NCBI RefSeq assembly: GCF_900129455.1
Contig: NZ_FQVU01000002.1
Coordinates: forward strand, 434,001 to 498,000
DNA: 64,000 nt
Reading direction: 5' to 3'
Source: Jatrophihabitans endophyticus
Lineage (GTDB): Bacteria; Actinomycetota; Actinomycetes; Mycobacteriales; Jatrophihabitantaceae
Shown here: piece after piece, positions 8,246-19,648 of the stretch
How the letters are laid out: each line of letters begins with the position of its first letter
Numbering within the stretch: the first letter of the stretch is position 1
Notes under the pieces: generated by a model
The model's database searches: none
What the model was told of the DNA's origin: nothing
Seen by the model: the letters and a program-made list of their open reading frames with translations, nothing else
Made by a program: the position numbers and the translations under genes

Positions 8246-10015
8246 TCACCGACGCGTGACGTCGTCCTCGGCCTGCTCGTGCCGGCCCGGCCCGTCGTGC
8301 GGGGGCGCGACGCCCGCGGCCTCGTGCGCGCCGCCCGGGTCGTCGTCGGTGCCGTCCGCCGTCGGGACCGCCGTCGGGACCGAGATCAGCGAGGCGGCGC
8401 CGCCCGGGTCGAGCGCCGGCGTCGGCGGTGCAGCCTCTGCGGCCCGCCGGGCGTCCTGCCCCGACAGCGTGCGCAGCGGGACCTCCCTGACCAGGATCGA
8501 CAGCACGACGGCCAGGACCAGCAGCAGCCCGCCGACCAGGAAGACGTGGTCCATGGCGTCGGAGAACCCGACGAGGATCGGATGCTTCGCCTGCTCGCTC
8601 AGCGAGCCGAGCGCGCTGGTGTCGTTGAGGTCGAAGTTCGCGTACTGGCGCTGGTCGTTGCCCGACCGCGCGATCTCCTGCGGGATCTTGATCGCCGCCT
8701 GCGAGAACAGGATGGACAGGAAGACCGCGGTGCCCAGCGAGCCGCCCACCTGCCGGAAGAACGTCGCACTGGACGTGGCGACACCCATGTCGCGGGGATC
8801 CACGGCGTTCTGCATCGCCAGCACGATGCTCTGCATGTTCATGCCGAGCCCGAGGCCGAAGACGGCCATGAAGATGTCGGTCTGCCACAGCGGCGTGTCC
8901 GCGCCGACCTGGGTGAGGATCAGCAGACCGGCGACCATCAGGACCGAGCCCACGACCGGGAAGGCCTTGTACTTGCCGGTGCGCGAGGTGATCTGGCCGG
9001 CCACCAGCGACGCGGTCATGATGCCGGCGACGAGGGGCAGGATGAGCAGGCCCGCCTTCGTCGGCGAGGCGCCCTTCACGATCTGCAGGTACAGCGGGAT
9101 CGCGGCGATGCCGCCGAACATCCCCATGCCGACGACCATCGACTGGGCCGAGCCGACCGCGAAGTTGCGGATGCGGAACAGCCGTAGCGGCAGCAGCGCC
9201 TCGTCGCCCGCCCGCGCCTCGACGCGGAGGAAGGCGGCGATCCCGATCGCGCCGATGACGTAGCAGACCCAGGCGCCGGCGGACAGGAAGCCCCACTCGC
9301 GCCCCTGCTCGGCGATGATGAGCAGCGGCACCAGACCCACCACCAGCGCGGCGGCGCCGGTCCAGTCGATGCGGTGGTCGCGGCGCGTGTGCTCGAGCTG
9401 CAGCACCCGCGTGACGACAGCCAGCGCGAGCGCGCCCAGCGGGACGTTGATGTAGAAGATCCAGCGCCAGCCCGAGATCCCGAAGATGTCGCTCTGCCCG
9501 GCGAGGAAGCCGCCGATGACCGGGCCGAGCACCGAGGACGTCGCGAAGACGGCCATGAAGTAGCCCTGGTAGCGGGCCCGCTCGCGCGGCGGGATGATGT
9601 CGCCGATGATCGCGAGGACCAGCGGCATGATGCCGCCGGCACCGATCCCCTGCAGCGCCCGGAACGCGGCCAGCATGTACATGGACTGCGAGATGCCGCA
9701 GAGCATCGAGCCGAGCACGAACACGACGATCGCGATCATGAACATCGGCTTGCGCCCGTAGATGTCCGAGAGCTTGCCGAACAGCGGGGTGGCGATCGTC
9801 GAGGTGATCAGGAACGCGGTGGTCACCCAGGCCTGGATGGACAGCCCGTGCAGGTCGTCGCCGATCGTGCGGATCGCGGTGGCGACGATGGTCTGGTCGA
9901 GCGCGGCCAGGAACATGCCGATCATGAGCCCCGAGAGGATGCTCATGATCTGCTTGTGACTGAGGCCGCCGCTGGTGTCGGCGGCGGGCGCGGATGCGGT
10001 GGTGGTGCTGGCCAT
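8246..10015 (-). CDS. DHA2-family (14-TM) multidrug efflux MFS transporter
   Basis: A 589-residue proton-driven exporter. The DHA2 hallmarks are FLAALDQTIVATAIRTI in the first helix, the loop motif GKLSDIYGRKPMF and the motif C-like region GPVIGGFL after helix 5. About 14 hydrophobic segments are followed by an acidic, Pro/Gly-rich cytoplasmic tail of roughly 75 residues. The start codon overlaps the MarR stop as TGATG (10013-10017), so regulator and exporter are translated together, a common arrangement for toxin-inducible pumps. The substrate is unknown. Confidence 0.93.
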   Translation of the reverse strand: MASTTTASAPAADTSGGLSHKQIMSILSGLMIGMFLAALDQTIVATAIRTIGDDLHGLSIQAWVTTAFLITSTIATPLFGKLSDIYGRKPMFMIAIVVFVLGSMLCGISQSMYMLAAFRALQGIGAGGIMPLVLAIIGDIIPPRERARYQGYFMAVFATSSVLGPVIGGFLAGQSDIFGISGWRWIFYINVPLGALALAVVTRVLQLEHTRRDHRIDWTGAAALVVGLVPLLIIAEQGREWGFLSAGAWVCYVIGAIGIAAFLRVEARAGDEALLPLRLFRIRNFAVGSAQSMVVGMGMFGGIAAIPLYLQIVKGASPTKAGLLILPLVAGIMTASLVAGQITSRTGKYKAFPVVGSVLMVAGLLILTQVGADTPLWQTDIFMAVFGLGLGMNMQSIVLAMQNAVDPRDMGVATSSATFFRQVGGSLGTAVFLSILFSQAAIKIPQEIARSGNDQRQYANFDLNDTSALGSLSEQAKHPILVGFSDAMDHVFLVGGLLLVLAVVLSILVREVPLRTLSGQDARRAAEAAPPTPALDPGGAASLISVPTAVPTADGTDDDPGGAHEAAGVAPPHDGPGRHEQAEDDVTRR

Positions 10016-10533
10016 CAGTGGGTGTCGTCCTCGGCAGTGGTGGTCGCGTGACGGGTCGTCACGTCGTCGTAGGCGGCGGTGAAGCGGCGCATCAGCCCGG
10101 TGAGTTGCACGACCTCGTCGCGCTCCCAGCCCGACAGCATCGCCGCGAAGTGGTCGGCGCGGACGCGCCGCTGGTCGGCCAGCACCGCGTCGGCCTTGGG
10201 GGTCGGCGCGAGCAGGCTCGCCCGGCCGTCCTCGGGGTCGGCGCGCCGCTCCAGCAGCCCGTCGCGGACCAGCGCGGCGACCCGGCGGCTCACGGTGGAC
10301 GGGTCGAACTGCAGCGAGTCGGCGATGTCGCTCGCGCGCATCGGGCCGCCGCTACGCACGGTGCGCAGGATGACGAGTCCGGTGCGCTCGACGCTGTGCT
10401 CCGCCGCGGCCAGCCACCGGGCGCGGGCGCGTTGGACGGCCTGGACGAGGTCGAAGACGGTGTCGGCGAGTTCGGCGACGTCGGCGACGTCGCCGGTCTC
10501 GGGGGACGGCAACTCGGCGACGAGGTCGGTCAT
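10015..10533 (-). CDS. MarR-family transcriptional regulator of the exporter
   Basis: A 172-residue winged-helix regulator with the recognition region RASDIADSLQFDPSTVSRRVAAL and the wing RRADPEDGRASLLAPT, which carries the conserved D-x-R-A pattern. I take the ATG at 10533; a TTG at 10566 would put the operator palindrome over the start codon. The gene leads a two-gene operon with the DHA2 exporter, and repression of both is expected to be relieved by a pump substrate. Confidence 0.88.
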   Translation of the reverse strand: MTDLVAELPSPETGDVADVAELADTVFDLVQAVQRARARWLAAAEHSVERTGLVILRTVRSGGPMRASDIADSLQFDPSTVSRRVAALVRDGLLERRADPEDGRASLLAPTPKADAVLADQRRVRADHFAAMLSGWERDEVVQLTGLMRRFTAAYDDVTTRHATTTAEDDTH

Positions 10534-10562
10534 CGACGGACGGGCTCCATTACATGCTTCGC

Positions 10563-10574
10563 TCAACTAGTTGA
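10563..10574. promoter_or_regulatory. MarR-type operator palindrome
   Basis: TCAACTAGTTGA is a perfect 12-bp palindrome about 30 bases upstream of the marR start, in an otherwise AT-rich patch (AATAATTGT on the minus strand). TTGA/TCAA half sites are typical of MarR-family operators, so this is the likely autoregulatory site for the MarR-exporter operon. Confidence 0.6.
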
Positions 10575-10621
10575 TCGGCACAATTATTCACCCGCGCCGG
10601 CGGTTCTGCCACCTCGGGCGC

Positions 10622-12250
10622 TCAGCCGAGCTGGCCCCGCGCGAGGAGCTCGGTGGCGACGTCGCGCATCTCGACCTTGCGGACCTTGCCGGTGACCGTC
10701 ATCGGGAACTCGTCGACCACGCGCACGTAGCGCGGGATCTTGTAGTGGGCCAGCCTGCCCTGGCAGAACTCGCGCAGGGCGGCCGCCGTGAGCTCGGGAG
10801 CCCCGTCGCGCAGCCTGACCCACGCCATCAGCTCCTCGCCGTACCGCTCGTCGGGCACCCCGATGACCTGCGCGTCGACGACGTCGGGGTGGGCGTAGAG
10901 GAACTCCTCGATCTCGCGGGGGTACACGTTCTCGCCGCCGCGGATGACCATGTCCTTGATGCGGCCCACGATCTGCACGTAACCCTCGGCGTCCATGGTC
11001 GCGAGGTCGCCGGTGTGCATCCAGCCGTTGCGCAGCACCTCGGCCGTCCGCTCCGGTTCCTCCCAGTACCCGAGCATCACCGAGTAGGCCCGCGTGCAGA
11101 GCTCGCCGGGTTCGCCGCACGGCACCGGCAGGCCGGTCTCGGGGTCGACGACCATCACCTCGACGTGCGGGTGGACGCGACCGACGGTGCCGGTGCGCCG
11201 GTCGAGCGAGTCGTCCTTGCGGGTCTGCGTGGAGACCGGGGACGTCTCGGTCATCCCGTAGGCGATCGTGACCTCGCCCATGTGCATCTCGTCGATCACG
11301 CGCTTCATGACCTCGACCGGGCAGGGCGAGCCGGCCATGCACCCGGTACGCAGGCTCGACAGGTCGTAGGACGCGAAGTCCGGCAGCGCGAGCTCGGCGA
11401 TGAACATCGTCGGCACGCCGTAGAGCGAGGTGCACCGCTCGTCCTGCACGGCACGCAGCGTCGCGGCGGGGTCGAAGCCGGGCGCGGGGACGACGATGCA
11501 CGCGCCGTGCGACGTGGCCGCGAGATTGCCCATCGTCATGCCGAAGCAGTGATAGAAGGGCACGGGGACGCAGATGCGCTCCTCGTGGCTGTAGCCCATG
11601 CCCTCGCCGACGAAGTAGCCGTTGTTGAGGATGCTGTGGTGGCTGAGGGTGGCGCCCTTCGGGAACCCCGTCGTCCCCGACGTGTACTGGATGTTGATCG
11701 GGTCGTCGAAGGCCAGCTCGCTCGATCGGCGCGCCACGTCCTCGCGGGAGACCGCGGCCCCGTCGGCGAGCAACCGGTCCCAGCTGTCGTCGGCGATCAG
11801 GACGACGTCGCGCAGCTGTTCGAGACCAGGACGGGCCTCGTCGATCATGGCCCGGTAGTCGCTGGTCTTGAACGACGTCGCCGAGACCAGCATCGTGACG
11901 CCGGCCTGCCGGAGCACGTAGTCCAGTTCGTGGGTCCGGTACGCCGGGTTGACCGTCACCAGGATGGCCCCGACCCGGGCGGTCGCGAACTGGACGAGGA
12001 ACCACTCCAGGCAGTTGGGGGCCCAGACCGCCACCCGGTCACCGCGCTGCAGACCGCGGGCGAGCAGGCCGCGCGCGACGCCGTCCACCGCCTCGTCGAG
12101 CTCGGCGTAGGTGAGCCGACGGCCGGTCGCGACGTCGACGACGGCGTCGCGGTCGGCGTGGGTCGCGACGGTGCGGCGCAGGTTCGCGTCGATGGTCTCG
12201 CCGAGCAGCGGGACGGTCGCGACGCCGCTGGCGTAGGACGTGGGGTTCAC
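10622..12250 (-). CDS. Fatty acyl-CoA synthetase (AMP-forming ligase)
   Basis: A 542-residue ANL-superfamily ligase that activates a carboxylic acid to acyl-AMP and then acyl-CoA. The P-loop-like motif reads [16 protein letters not shown]. The other core motifs are YGMTETSP, the hinge [20 protein letters not shown] and the catalytic lysine region [13 protein letters not shown]. Overall it resembles the medium/long-chain FadD-type group. The GTG at 12250 has a TAGTCT -10 ending eight bases upstream, so the transcript is probably leaderless. It stands alone between the MarR operon and bldC, and its substrate cannot be read from sequence. Confidence 0.92.
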   Translation of the reverse strand: MNPTSYASGVATVPLLGETIDANLRRTVATHADRDAVVDVATGRRLTYAELDEAVDGVARGLLARGLQRGDRVAVWAPNCLEWFLVQFATARVGAILVTVNPAYRTHELDYVLRQAGVTMLVSATSFKTSDYRAMIDEARPGLEQLRDVVLIADDSWDRLLADGAAVSREDVARRSSELAFDDPINIQYTSGTTGFPKGATLSHHSILNNGYFVGEGMGYSHEERICVPVPFYHCFGMTMGNLAATSHGACIVVPAPGFDPAATLRAVQDERCTSLYGVPTMFIAELALPDFASYDLSSLRTGCMAGSPCPVEVMKRVIDEMHMGEVTIAYGMTETSPVSTQTRKDDSLDRRTGTVGRVHPHVEVMVVDPETGLPVPCGEPGELCTRAYSVMLGYWEEPERTAEVLRNGWMHTGDLATMDAEGYVQIVGRIKDMVIRGGENVYPREIEEFLYAHPDVVDAQVIGVPDERYGEELMAWVRLRDGAPELTAAALREFCQGRLAHYKIPRYVRVVDEFPMTVTGKVRKVEMRDVATELLARGQLG

Positions 12251-12257
12251 CCGCCCG

Positions 12258-12263
12258 AGACTA
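12258..12263 (-). promoter_or_regulatory. -10 element for leaderless acyl-CoA synthetase mRNA
   Basis: TAGTCT on the minus strand, then seven bases, then the GTG start. No good -35 is visible. Confidence 0.5.
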
Positions 12264-12320
12264 GGTGGCGCGGGTCACAGCGGGCCAGCAGGGCCGGCGC
12301 CGGTCCCGCCCCGAACGCAA

Positions 12321-12366
12321 CGACGCCGCACCGGAGTCGCAGCAGAGCGACTCGGGTGCGGCGTCG
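12321..12366. terminator. Mismatched hairpin downstream of bldC
   Basis: CGACGCCGCACC (12321-12332) pairs with 12355-12366 and GAGTCGC (12334-12340) with 12347-12353. The two stems are separated by one symmetric G-G mismatch, with an AGCAGA loop. It lies 20 bases after the bldC stop and is its likely terminator. There is no T run. Confidence 0.75.
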
Positions 12367-12385
12367 GAAGCCGCGTGGCGACGAC

Positions 12386-12595
12386 TCAGGCGTCGACGGC
12401 GGCGGTGTTGCCGTCCAGCAGCGAGCGGACCTCGGACTCGCGGTAGCGGCGGTGGCCGCCCAGCGTGCGGATCGAGGTGAGCTTGCCGGCCTTGGCCCAG
12501 CGGGTCACGGTCTTCGGGTCGACGCGGAACAGCGTCGCAACCTCGGACGGGGTGAGGAGGGCCTCGGTCTCGGGACGAACGCGAACCGTCGTCAT
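12386..12595 (-). CDS. bldC: BldC, MerR-like developmental DNA-binding protein
   Basis: A 69-residue protein that is only a MerR-type winged helix-turn-helix, as in Streptomyces BldC. The core PSEVATLFRVDPKTVTRWAK and KLTSIRTLGGHRRYRESEV is nearly invariant in this family. BldC binds direct repeats cooperatively and controls the timing of development and stress genes. The ATG at 12595 has AAAGGAG eight bases upstream; the longer open frame is a shadow. Its position beside a DUF3073 gene and purM/purF is the usual actinobacterial arrangement. Confidence 0.95.
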   Translation of the reverse strand: MTTVRVRPETEALLTPSEVATLFRVDPKTVTRWAKAGKLTSIRTLGGHRRYRESEVRSLLDGNTAAVDA

Positions 12596-12923
12596 GGTGG
12601 TGCTCCTTTGAGGTAAACGTCGCGAGAAGTCCTGTTCCTCGCGAACACCATCGAGTATGCCGAGCGTGAAGCGATCCGCCATAGGTGCGCGCTCAACTGT
12701 CCACTCTGTGCCATGCAGGAAGTGCCTGTCCAATTTTTCCGGGCCGCAATTCGGACGAATATGGTCACTACCGGACACGTCGCCACGTGGGCTCACCGAC
12801 GTGCAAGGCCACTTCTGCGCGAGGTAGGCTGTGTTTACGACATGACAAGTTCCCCGGCAACGCCCGCTGAGACACCACGTGTGGCTTGAAGCCGGATGAG
12901 CGCGCGAGCGAGGGGGTCGAGCC
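12596..12923. other. Divergent intergenic region bldC / DUF3073
   Basis: This 328-base gap has no convincing gene. It is clearly AT-richer than the neighbourhood and holds the start region of both genes. Visible elements are a CGCGAG/CTCGCG inverted repeat (12621-12643) and two AATT tetramers 16 bases apart (12732-12735 and 12748-12751). AAT-rich direct repeats are the kind of DNA BldC oligomerises on, so autoregulation is possible (inference). A TAGGCT hexamer near 12825 could be a -10 for the rightward gene. Confidence 0.4.
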
Positions 12924-13112
12924 ATGGGGCGCGGCCGTGCCAAGGCCAAACAGCAAAAAGTGGCCCGAGAGCTGAAGTACAACACCCATTTCACCGATCT
13001 CGACGCCCTTCAGCGCGAGCTCGGGACTTCCTCCCCTGGTGGCGATCACACCGCGCGGGACGCCGACGTCGATGACGACGACTACGACGAATGGACCGGC
13101 ACCGACCGGTGA
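12924..13112 (+). CDS. DUF3073 family small protein
   Basis: A 62-residue actinobacterial protein of unknown function. The conserved N-terminus MGRGRAKAKQQKVARELKY is followed by a middle FTDLDALQREL helix and an acidic tail rich in Asp (DVDDDDYDEW). This basic-then-acidic layout is typical of DUF3073. The ATG follows GAGGGGG by about eight bases. The gene is regularly found between bldC and purM in actinobacteria, as here, which suggests a conserved but unknown housekeeping role. Confidence 0.88.
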   Translation: MGRGRAKAKQQKVARELKYNTHFTDLDALQRELGTSSPGGDHTARDADVDDDDYDEWTGTDR

Positions 13113-13174
13113 CCGCCCGGTCGCCGGCATTGGTGCAGACCACTGACGTCGTCGCGGCGATGACGGACACGTCG

Positions 13175-13215
13175 ATCGCGTGCCAGGCGAAGCTCGTGCT
13201 CGCCTGGCACGCGAT
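13175..13215. terminator. Perfect 16-bp hairpin between DUF3073 and purM
   Basis: ATCGCGTGCCAGGCGA (13175-13190) is exactly complementary to 13200-13215, with a nine-base loop. It lies between convergent genes and is probably a bidirectional terminator. No T run follows. Confidence 0.8.
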
Positions 13216-13242
13216 AGCCGAGTAGGCCACCGAGCGGGCCGC

Positions 13243-14319
<1,077 letters not shown>

Positions 14320-14329
14320 GGCGCGACGC

Positions 14330-15865
14330 TCACGGCCGGGTGAGGGCGTCCTCGGCCCACGCCGAGGAGCGCTCCGGCTCGCGGCCGAGCAGCTGCGGCA
14401 CGGCGACCGACCGCTCGATGCCCTCGAGCACGTGCTTGCCCCCCATGGTCGCCGGGATGGCGATCGGGTACTCGCCGTCGAAGCAGGCGCGACACAGCCG
14501 CGTCTTGGGCTGTTCGGTCGCGGCGATCATGCTCTCCAGCGAGACGTAGCCGAGCGAATCGGCGCCGATGGAGTGGCGGATGCCGTCGTTGTCGAGCCCG
14601 TTCGCGACGAGCTCGGCCCGCGAGGCGAAGTCGATGCCGTAGAAGCACGGCCACTTGACCGGCGGCGCCGAGATGCGAACGTGCACCTCGACCGCCCCCG
14701 CCTCGCGCAGCATGCGGATCAGGGCGCGCTGGGTGTTGCCGCGCACGATCGTGTCGTCGACGACGACCAGTCGCTTGCCCCGGATCACGTCGCGCAACGG
14801 GTTGAGCTTGAGCCGGATGCCGAGCTGCCGGATCGTCTGCGAGGGCTGGATGAAGGTGCGTCCGACGTAGGAGTTCTTGACCAGCCCGAGGCCGTAGGGG
14901 ATGCCGGACGCCTCGGCGTAGCCGATGGCCGCCGGCACCCCGGACTCGGGCACCGGGATGACGAGGTCGGCCTCGGCCGGGTGCTCGCGGGCCAGCCGGC
15001 GGCCGAGCTCCACGCGCGCCGAGTGCACGCTGCGGCCGGCGATGGTGGTGTCGGGGCGGGCGAGGTAGACGTACTCGAACACGCAGCCCTTGGGCTTGGG
15101 GGCGGCGAAGCTCTGCGAGCGCAACCCGTCCGCGTCGATCGCCACGAGCTCGCCCGGCTCGACCTCGCGCACGAAGCTGGCGCCGACGATGTCGAGCGCG
15201 GCGGTCTCGGACGTCACGACCCACCCACGCTCGAGCCGCCCCAAGACCAGCGGTCGCACGCCCTGCGGGTCGCGGGCGGCGTAGAGCGTGTGCTCGTCCA
15301 TGAAGACGAGTGAGAAGGCGCCCTCGAGCTTGGGCAGGACCTCGCTCGCCGCCTGCTCGACGCTGACGTCGGGGCGCGCCGCGAGCATCGCGGTCAGCAG
15401 CTCGGAGTCGGTCGTGGCGCCCATCGAGCTGCCGCGGATGCCCGCCGCGCGCGCCTCGTCGGCGAGATCGGCGGTGTTGACGAGGTTGCCGTTGTGCCCG
15501 AGCGCGAGACCGGTGCCCGCGGGGGTGGTGCGGAAGCTCGGCTGCGAGTTCTCCCACGTGGTCGACCCGGTCGTGGAGTAGCGGGTGTGCCCGACGGCGA
15601 TGTGCCCCTGCAGCGTGGCGAGCGTCGCCTCGTCGAAGACCTGCGAGACGAGACCGAGGTCCTTGTAGACCACCAGCGAGCTGCCGTCGCTCACGGCGAT
15701 GCCCGCCGCCTCCTGCCCGCGGTGCTGCAGCGCGTACAGCCCGTAGTAGGTCAGCTTCGCGACGTCCTCGCCGGGCGCCCACACGCCGAAGACGCCGCAC
15801 GCGTCCTGGGGGCCCTTGTCGTCGTCGAACAGATTGTGGGTCAGCTTGCCGTCACCACGAGCCAC
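14330..15865 (-). CDS. purF: Amidophosphoribosyltransferase
   Basis: A 511-residue PurF, the first committed enzyme of purine synthesis, which makes phosphoribosylamine from PRPP and glutamine. A 22-residue propeptide precedes the catalytic Cys23 (DACGVFG), so it is the self-processing type. The glutaminase half has YGLYALQHRGQEAAGI, and the PRT half has the PRPP loop VVVDDTIVRGNTQ. The Fe-S cysteines of the Bacillus type fit the C-terminal LCRACFDGEYP. The GTG start is set by a leaderless-type TACACT promoter just upstream. Confidence 0.97.
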   Translation of the reverse strand: MARGDGKLTHNLFDDDKGPQDACGVFGVWAPGEDVAKLTYYGLYALQHRGQEAAGIAVSDGSSLVVYKDLGLVSQVFDEATLATLQGHIAVGHTRYSTTGSTTWENSQPSFRTTPAGTGLALGHNGNLVNTADLADEARAAGIRGSSMGATTDSELLTAMLAARPDVSVEQAASEVLPKLEGAFSLVFMDEHTLYAARDPQGVRPLVLGRLERGWVVTSETAALDIVGASFVREVEPGELVAIDADGLRSQSFAAPKPKGCVFEYVYLARPDTTIAGRSVHSARVELGRRLAREHPAEADLVIPVPESGVPAAIGYAEASGIPYGLGLVKNSYVGRTFIQPSQTIRQLGIRLKLNPLRDVIRGKRLVVVDDTIVRGNTQRALIRMLREAGAVEVHVRISAPPVKWPCFYGIDFASRAELVANGLDNDGIRHSIGADSLGYVSLESMIAATEQPKTRLCRACFDGEYPIAIPATMGGKHVLEGIERSVAVPQLLGREPERSSAWAEDALTRP

Positions 15866-15872
15866 GTCGTCG

Positions 15873-15878
15873 AGTGTA
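15873..15878 (-). promoter_or_regulatory. -10 element for leaderless purF mRNA
   Basis: TACACT on the minus strand is separated by seven bases from the purF GTG, so the mRNA probably begins at or next to the start codon. Confidence 0.55.
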
Positions 15879-15928
15879 AGGGCCCGGCCGGGGCCGGCGC
15901 GCCGCGGGCGCGGGTGTGGCGCGGCGCG

Positions 15929-16693
15929 TCAGGCGAGGACGGGCAGGAAGCCGGCCAGGTCGCTGCGGGGACCGGTCGCACGGACGGTGCCCGCGGCGAC
16001 GGCCGCGGCGAAGTCGAGCCGCCCGGTCGCGAGGCGCAGCCAGGTGACGGCGTCGGTCTCGACGACGTTGGGTGGCGTGCCCCGCGTGTGCCGCGGTCCC
16101 GGCACGGCCTGCACCGCGACGAACGGCGGCACTCGCAGCTCCACCGAGCGGCCCGGAGCCTGCGCGGCCAGGATCTCGGCCAGGACGCGGACGGTCGTGG
16201 CGAGGGCCGGGCGCAGCAGCGGGACGGGATCGTGCCCGGGCAGCGACCGGGACGCGTCGTCGCAGTGGACGACGAGGTCCAGGACGCGGGTCCGGGCGAA
16301 GTCGAGCGCGGTGATCGGTCCCCGCGGGCCGGCGAGCACGGTCGCGTCCGCGATCTCGGTGGTCGGCAGCGGCGCCCGCAACCGCGCCACCAGCTCGTCG
16401 CGACCGTCCGCACCGGTCGTGGCGACGCTGGCCGCCGCGATGTCGGCGGCCGCGGGCGCGTACGCCTGCACGTAGGACGCCGCGGGCACGGCCCGGCCCT
16501 CGCCGCGGGTGTCGAGGTGGTGGACCAATCCCTCCTTGCTGCTCGCGACGTGCCCGACGAGCACCCGCACCGTCCAGCCGGGCAGGATGCCGGCCCGCTC
16601 GAGGTCCGGCGTCGGCAACGCGGCGACCCAGTCGGCGAGCGCCGCCGCCTGCGCGCCGTACTCGGCGAGCGCCGCGGCCAGCCGCGGGCTCAT
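15929..16693 (-). CDS. Maleylpyruvate-isomerase (DinB-like) family protein with SCP2-like end
   Basis: A 254-residue protein of the mycothiol-dependent maleylpyruvate isomerase fold. The N-terminal DinB-type four-helix bundle includes [23 protein letters not shown] and [13 protein letters not shown], which supply the histidines and acid of the metal site. The C-terminal part ([16 protein letters not shown]) looks like the sterol-carrier-like domain common in this group. It sits seven bases after purL and is cotranscribed with it. A role in purine synthesis is not implied; such neighbours are frequent in actinobacteria. The substrate is unknown. Confidence 0.8.
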   Translation of the reverse strand: MSPRLAAALAEYGAQAAALADWVAALPTPDLERAGILPGWTVRVLVGHVASSKEGLVHHLDTRGEGRAVPAASYVQAYAPAAADIAAASVATTGADGRDELVARLRAPLPTTEIADATVLAGPRGPITALDFARTRVLDLVVHCDDASRSLPGHDPVPLLRPALATTVRVLAEILAAQAPGRSVELRVPPFVAVQAVPGPRHTRGTPPNVVETDAVTWLRLATGRLDFAAAVAAGTVRATGPRSDLAGFLPVLA

Positions 16694-16700
16694 CGTGCGA

Positions 16701-18968
16701 TCACGGCTCGAAGCGTCGACGGATGGTGTCGCCCCACGCCGCGCGCAGCTCGCGCAGCGGGATCCGGAACTGTCCGTCGACGGCGAGATCGGCCTCGAGG
16801 ATGTCGACCCGTCCGAGCCGGCTGCTCGGCAGCCCGTGCTCCTGGCACAGCTGCGCGAAGCGCTCCTCGTTCGCCCGGGTGACGCTGACGAGCACGCGAC
16901 CGGCCGACTCGCTGAACAGCGTCACGAACGGGTCGGCGTCGGGCAGCGTGACCCGGGCCCCGGCGTTGCCGCGCAGGCAGCCCTCGACGAGGGCCTGCGC
17001 CAGCCCGCCGTCGGCGAGGTCGTGTGCGGACTCGAGCAGCGATTCCCGCGCGGCCGTGACGAGGACGTCGGCCAGCCGGCGCTCGCGGTCGAGGTCGACC
17101 TGGGGCGGCCGGCCGCCGAGGAAGCCGTGGACCGCGTACGCCCACTCCGAGCCCCCGAACTCGTCGCGGGTGTCGCCGAGCAGGTAGAGCTGCGCGCCGT
17201 CGGCACGCAACCCCTGCGGGACGCGGCGGGCGACGTCGTCGATGACCCCCAGGACACCGATGACCGGGGTCGGCAGGATCGGCGTGGACCCGGTCTGGTT
17301 GTAGAAGCTGACGTTGCCGCCGGTGACCGGCACCCCGAGCGCCTGGCACCCGTCGGCGAGACCGCGCACCGCCTCGCTGAACTGCCACATGACGCCGGGG
17401 TCCTCGGGCGAGCCGAAGTTCAGGCAGTTGGTGACCGCGAGTGGCCGGGCGCCCGTCGTCGCGACGTTGCGGTAGGCCTCGGCCAGGGCGAGCTGCGCAC
17501 CGGCGTACGGGTCGAGCCGCGCGTAGCGGCCGTTGCCGTCGGTGGCGATCGCGATGCCACGGGTAGTGGAGTCGTCGATGCGCACGATGCCCGCGTCCTC
17601 GGGCTGGGCGAGCACGGTGTTGCCGAGCACGTAGCGGTCGTACTGGTCGGTGACCCACGACTTGTCGGCCAGGTTCGGCGACGCGGCGAGACGCAGCACG
17701 GTCGCGCGCAACTGGTCCCCGCGCGTCGGCCGGGGCAGCGAGGCGCCGTCGTGCTGGACGAGCACGTCCTGGTCGAGCGGCCGCTCGATCGGCCGTTCGT
17801 AGACCGGGCCGTCGTTGGCGGCCGTCGTCGGGGGCAGGTCGACGATGAGCTCGTCGTGCCACGTCATCCGCAGCCGGCCGGTGTCGGTGACCGTCCCGAT
17901 GACCGTGGACAGGACGTCCCACTTGGCGCACACGGCGAGGAACTCGTCGAGCTTCTCGGGCGTCACCACCGCCATCATGCGTTCCTGCGACTCGCTCATC
18001 AGGATCTCCTCGGGCGCGAGGCCCGAGTCACGCAGCGGGACGAGGTCGAGCCGGACGTCCATGCCGCCGGTGCCGGCGGCGGCGAGCTCGGTCGTCGCGC
18101 ACGAGATGCCGGCGGCGCCGAGGTCCTGGATGCCGACGACGAGGTCGGCGGCGAAGATCTCCAGGCAGCACTCGATGAGCACCTTCTCGGCAAACGGGTC
18201 GCCGACCTGGACGCTGGGCCGCTTGGTCTCGCCCTCGGCCTCGAACGTCGCGCTCGCGAGGACCGACGCCCCACCGATGCCGTCGCCGCCGGTGCGCGCG
18301 CCGAAGAGCACCACGTGGTTGCCCGGCCCGTCGGCCTTGGCCAGCTTGATGCCGTCGGCCCGCATGACCCCCGCGCACAGCGCGTTCACGAGCGGGTTGC
18401 CGATGTAGCTCTCGTCGAAGACGATCTCGCCGCCGATGTTGGGCAGCCCGAGGCAGTTGCCGTACCCACCCACGCCGGCGACGACGCCGGGCAGCACGCG
18501 GCCGGTGTCGGCGGCCTGCAGCGGGCCGAAGCGCAGGCTGTCCATCACGGCGACGGGCCGCGCGCCCATCGTCAGGATGTCGCGGACGATGCCGCCGACG
18601 CCCGTCGCCGCGCCCTGGTACGGCTCCACGAAGGACGGGTGGTTGTGCGACTCGATCTTGAACGTGACCGCCCAGCCGTCGCCGACGTCGACGACGCCGG
18701 CGTTCTCGCCCATGCCGACGAGCAGGGCGTCGGTCGCGGGCGCCTTGTCGCGGAACTGGCGCAGATGCACGATCGAGGACTTGTAGGAGCAGTGCTCGCT
18801 CCACATCACCGAGTAGATCGCGAGCTCGGAGCTCGTGGGGCGCCGGCCGAGGATCTCGCGCACCCGCGCGTACTCGTCGGCGGCCATGCCGAGTTCCTTG
18901 AACGGCTGGGCCCGATCGGGCGTCTCCCCCGCGACCTCGACGGTGTCGAGGTCCACGCGCGGGCTCAT
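16701..18968 (-). CDS. purL: Phosphoribosylformylglycinamidine synthase subunit II
   Basis: A 755-residue small-type PurL, the synthetase subunit that works with PurQ and PurS to make FGAM. Motifs are the opening [31 protein letters not shown] and the ATP/Mg loop [32 protein letters not shown] follows, and the second half repeats the fold ([20 protein letters not shown]). The ATG at 18968 overlaps the purQ stop as ATGA; the longer frame is a shadow. Length is normal for the PurSQL system. Confidence 0.97.
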   Translation of the reverse strand: MSPRVDLDTVEVAGETPDRAQPFKELGMAADEYARVREILGRRPTSSELAIYSVMWSEHCSYKSSIVHLRQFRDKAPATDALLVGMGENAGVVDVGDGWAVTFKIESHNHPSFVEPYQGAATGVGGIVRDILTMGARPVAVMDSLRFGPLQAADTGRVLPGVVAGVGGYGNCLGLPNIGGEIVFDESYIGNPLVNALCAGVMRADGIKLAKADGPGNHVVLFGARTGGDGIGGASVLASATFEAEGETKRPSVQVGDPFAEKVLIECCLEIFAADLVVGIQDLGAAGISCATTELAAAGTGGMDVRLDLVPLRDSGLAPEEILMSESQERMMAVVTPEKLDEFLAVCAKWDVLSTVIGTVTDTGRLRMTWHDELIVDLPPTTAANDGPVYERPIERPLDQDVLVQHDGASLPRPTRGDQLRATVLRLAASPNLADKSWVTDQYDRYVLGNTVLAQPEDAGIVRIDDSTTRGIAIATDGNGRYARLDPYAGAQLALAEAYRNVATTGARPLAVTNCLNFGSPEDPGVMWQFSEAVRGLADGCQALGVPVTGGNVSFYNQTGSTPILPTPVIGVLGVIDDVARRVPQGLRADGAQLYLLGDTRDEFGGSEWAYAVHGFLGGRPPQVDLDRERRLADVLVTAARESLLESAHDLADGGLAQALVEGCLRGNAGARVTLPDADPFVTLFSESAGRVLVSVTRANEERFAQLCQEHGLPSSRLGRVDILEADLAVDGQFRIPLRELRAAWGDTIRRRFEP

Positions 18969-19636
18969 GCCGGCACCCCGAGCAGGGAGCGGAAGAAGCC
19001 GAGCCCGTCGGTGCCCGGCCCGGTCAGGGCGTCGATGGCGTGCTCGGGGTGCGGCATCAGCCCGACGACGTTGCCGGCCTCGTTGCTGATGCCGGCGATG
19101 TGGCGCTGGCTGCCGTTCGGGTTGCCGTCCACGTAGCGCGCGACCACGCGCCCCTCGGCCTCGAGGGCGTCCAACGTCGCCGCGTCGGCCACGTAACCGC
19201 CCTCGGCGTTCTTGATGGGGACGACGATCTCCTGGCCCTCGCGGTAGTCCGACGTCCAGCGGGTGCGGGTGTTCTCGACCCGCAGCGTCTGGTCGCGGCA
19301 GACGAAGCGCTGGTGGTCGTTGCGGACCAGCGCGCCGGGCAGCAGGTGCGCCTCGCACAGGACCTGGAAGCCGTTGCAGATGCCGAGGACGGGCATCCCG
19401 TTGTGCGCGCCGTCGATGACCGAGGCCATGACCGGCGAGAAGCGGGCGATGGCGCCGCAGCGCAGGTAGTCGCCGTAGGAGAAGCCGCCGGGCAGGATCA
19501 CCGCGTCGACGTCGTGCAGCCACGGGTCGGCGTGCCACAGGGCGACGGCCTCGCCGCCGGCCGCGCGGACCGCGCGTGCGGCGTCCCGATCGTCCAGACT
19601 GCCGGGGAAGGTGACCACGCCGATGCGAGCTGACAC
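18965..19636 (-). CDS. purQ: Phosphoribosylformylglycinamidine synthase subunit I (glutaminase)
   Basis: A 223-residue class-I glutamine amidotransferase that supplies ammonia to PurL. The nucleophile is Cys87 in [11 protein letters not shown], and the His-Glu pair is in GLMPHPEHA. The early [18 protein letters not shown] is typical of PurQ. The GTG at 19636 has a TAACCT -10 ending seven bases upstream, so purQ-purL and the DinB-like gene form a leaderless operon. In most actinobacteria purS lies directly upstream; here two opposite-strand genes intervene. Confidence 0.97.
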   Translation of the reverse strand: MSARIGVVTFPGSLDDRDAARAVRAAGGEAVALWHADPWLHDVDAVILPGGFSYGDYLRCGAIARFSPVMASVIDGAHNGMPVLGICNGFQVLCEAHLLPGALVRNDHQRFVCRDQTLRVENTRTRWTSDYREGQEIVVPIKNAEGGYVADAATLDALEAEGRVVARYVDGNPNGSQRHIAGISNEAGNVVGLMPHPEHAIDALTGPGTDGLGFFRSLLGVPA

Positions 19637-19642
19637 TCCGAC

Positions 19643-19648
19643 AGGTTA
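19643..19648 (-). promoter_or_regulatory. -10 element for leaderless purQ mRNA
   Basis: TAACCT on the minus strand, six bases before the purQ GTG. Confidence 0.55.
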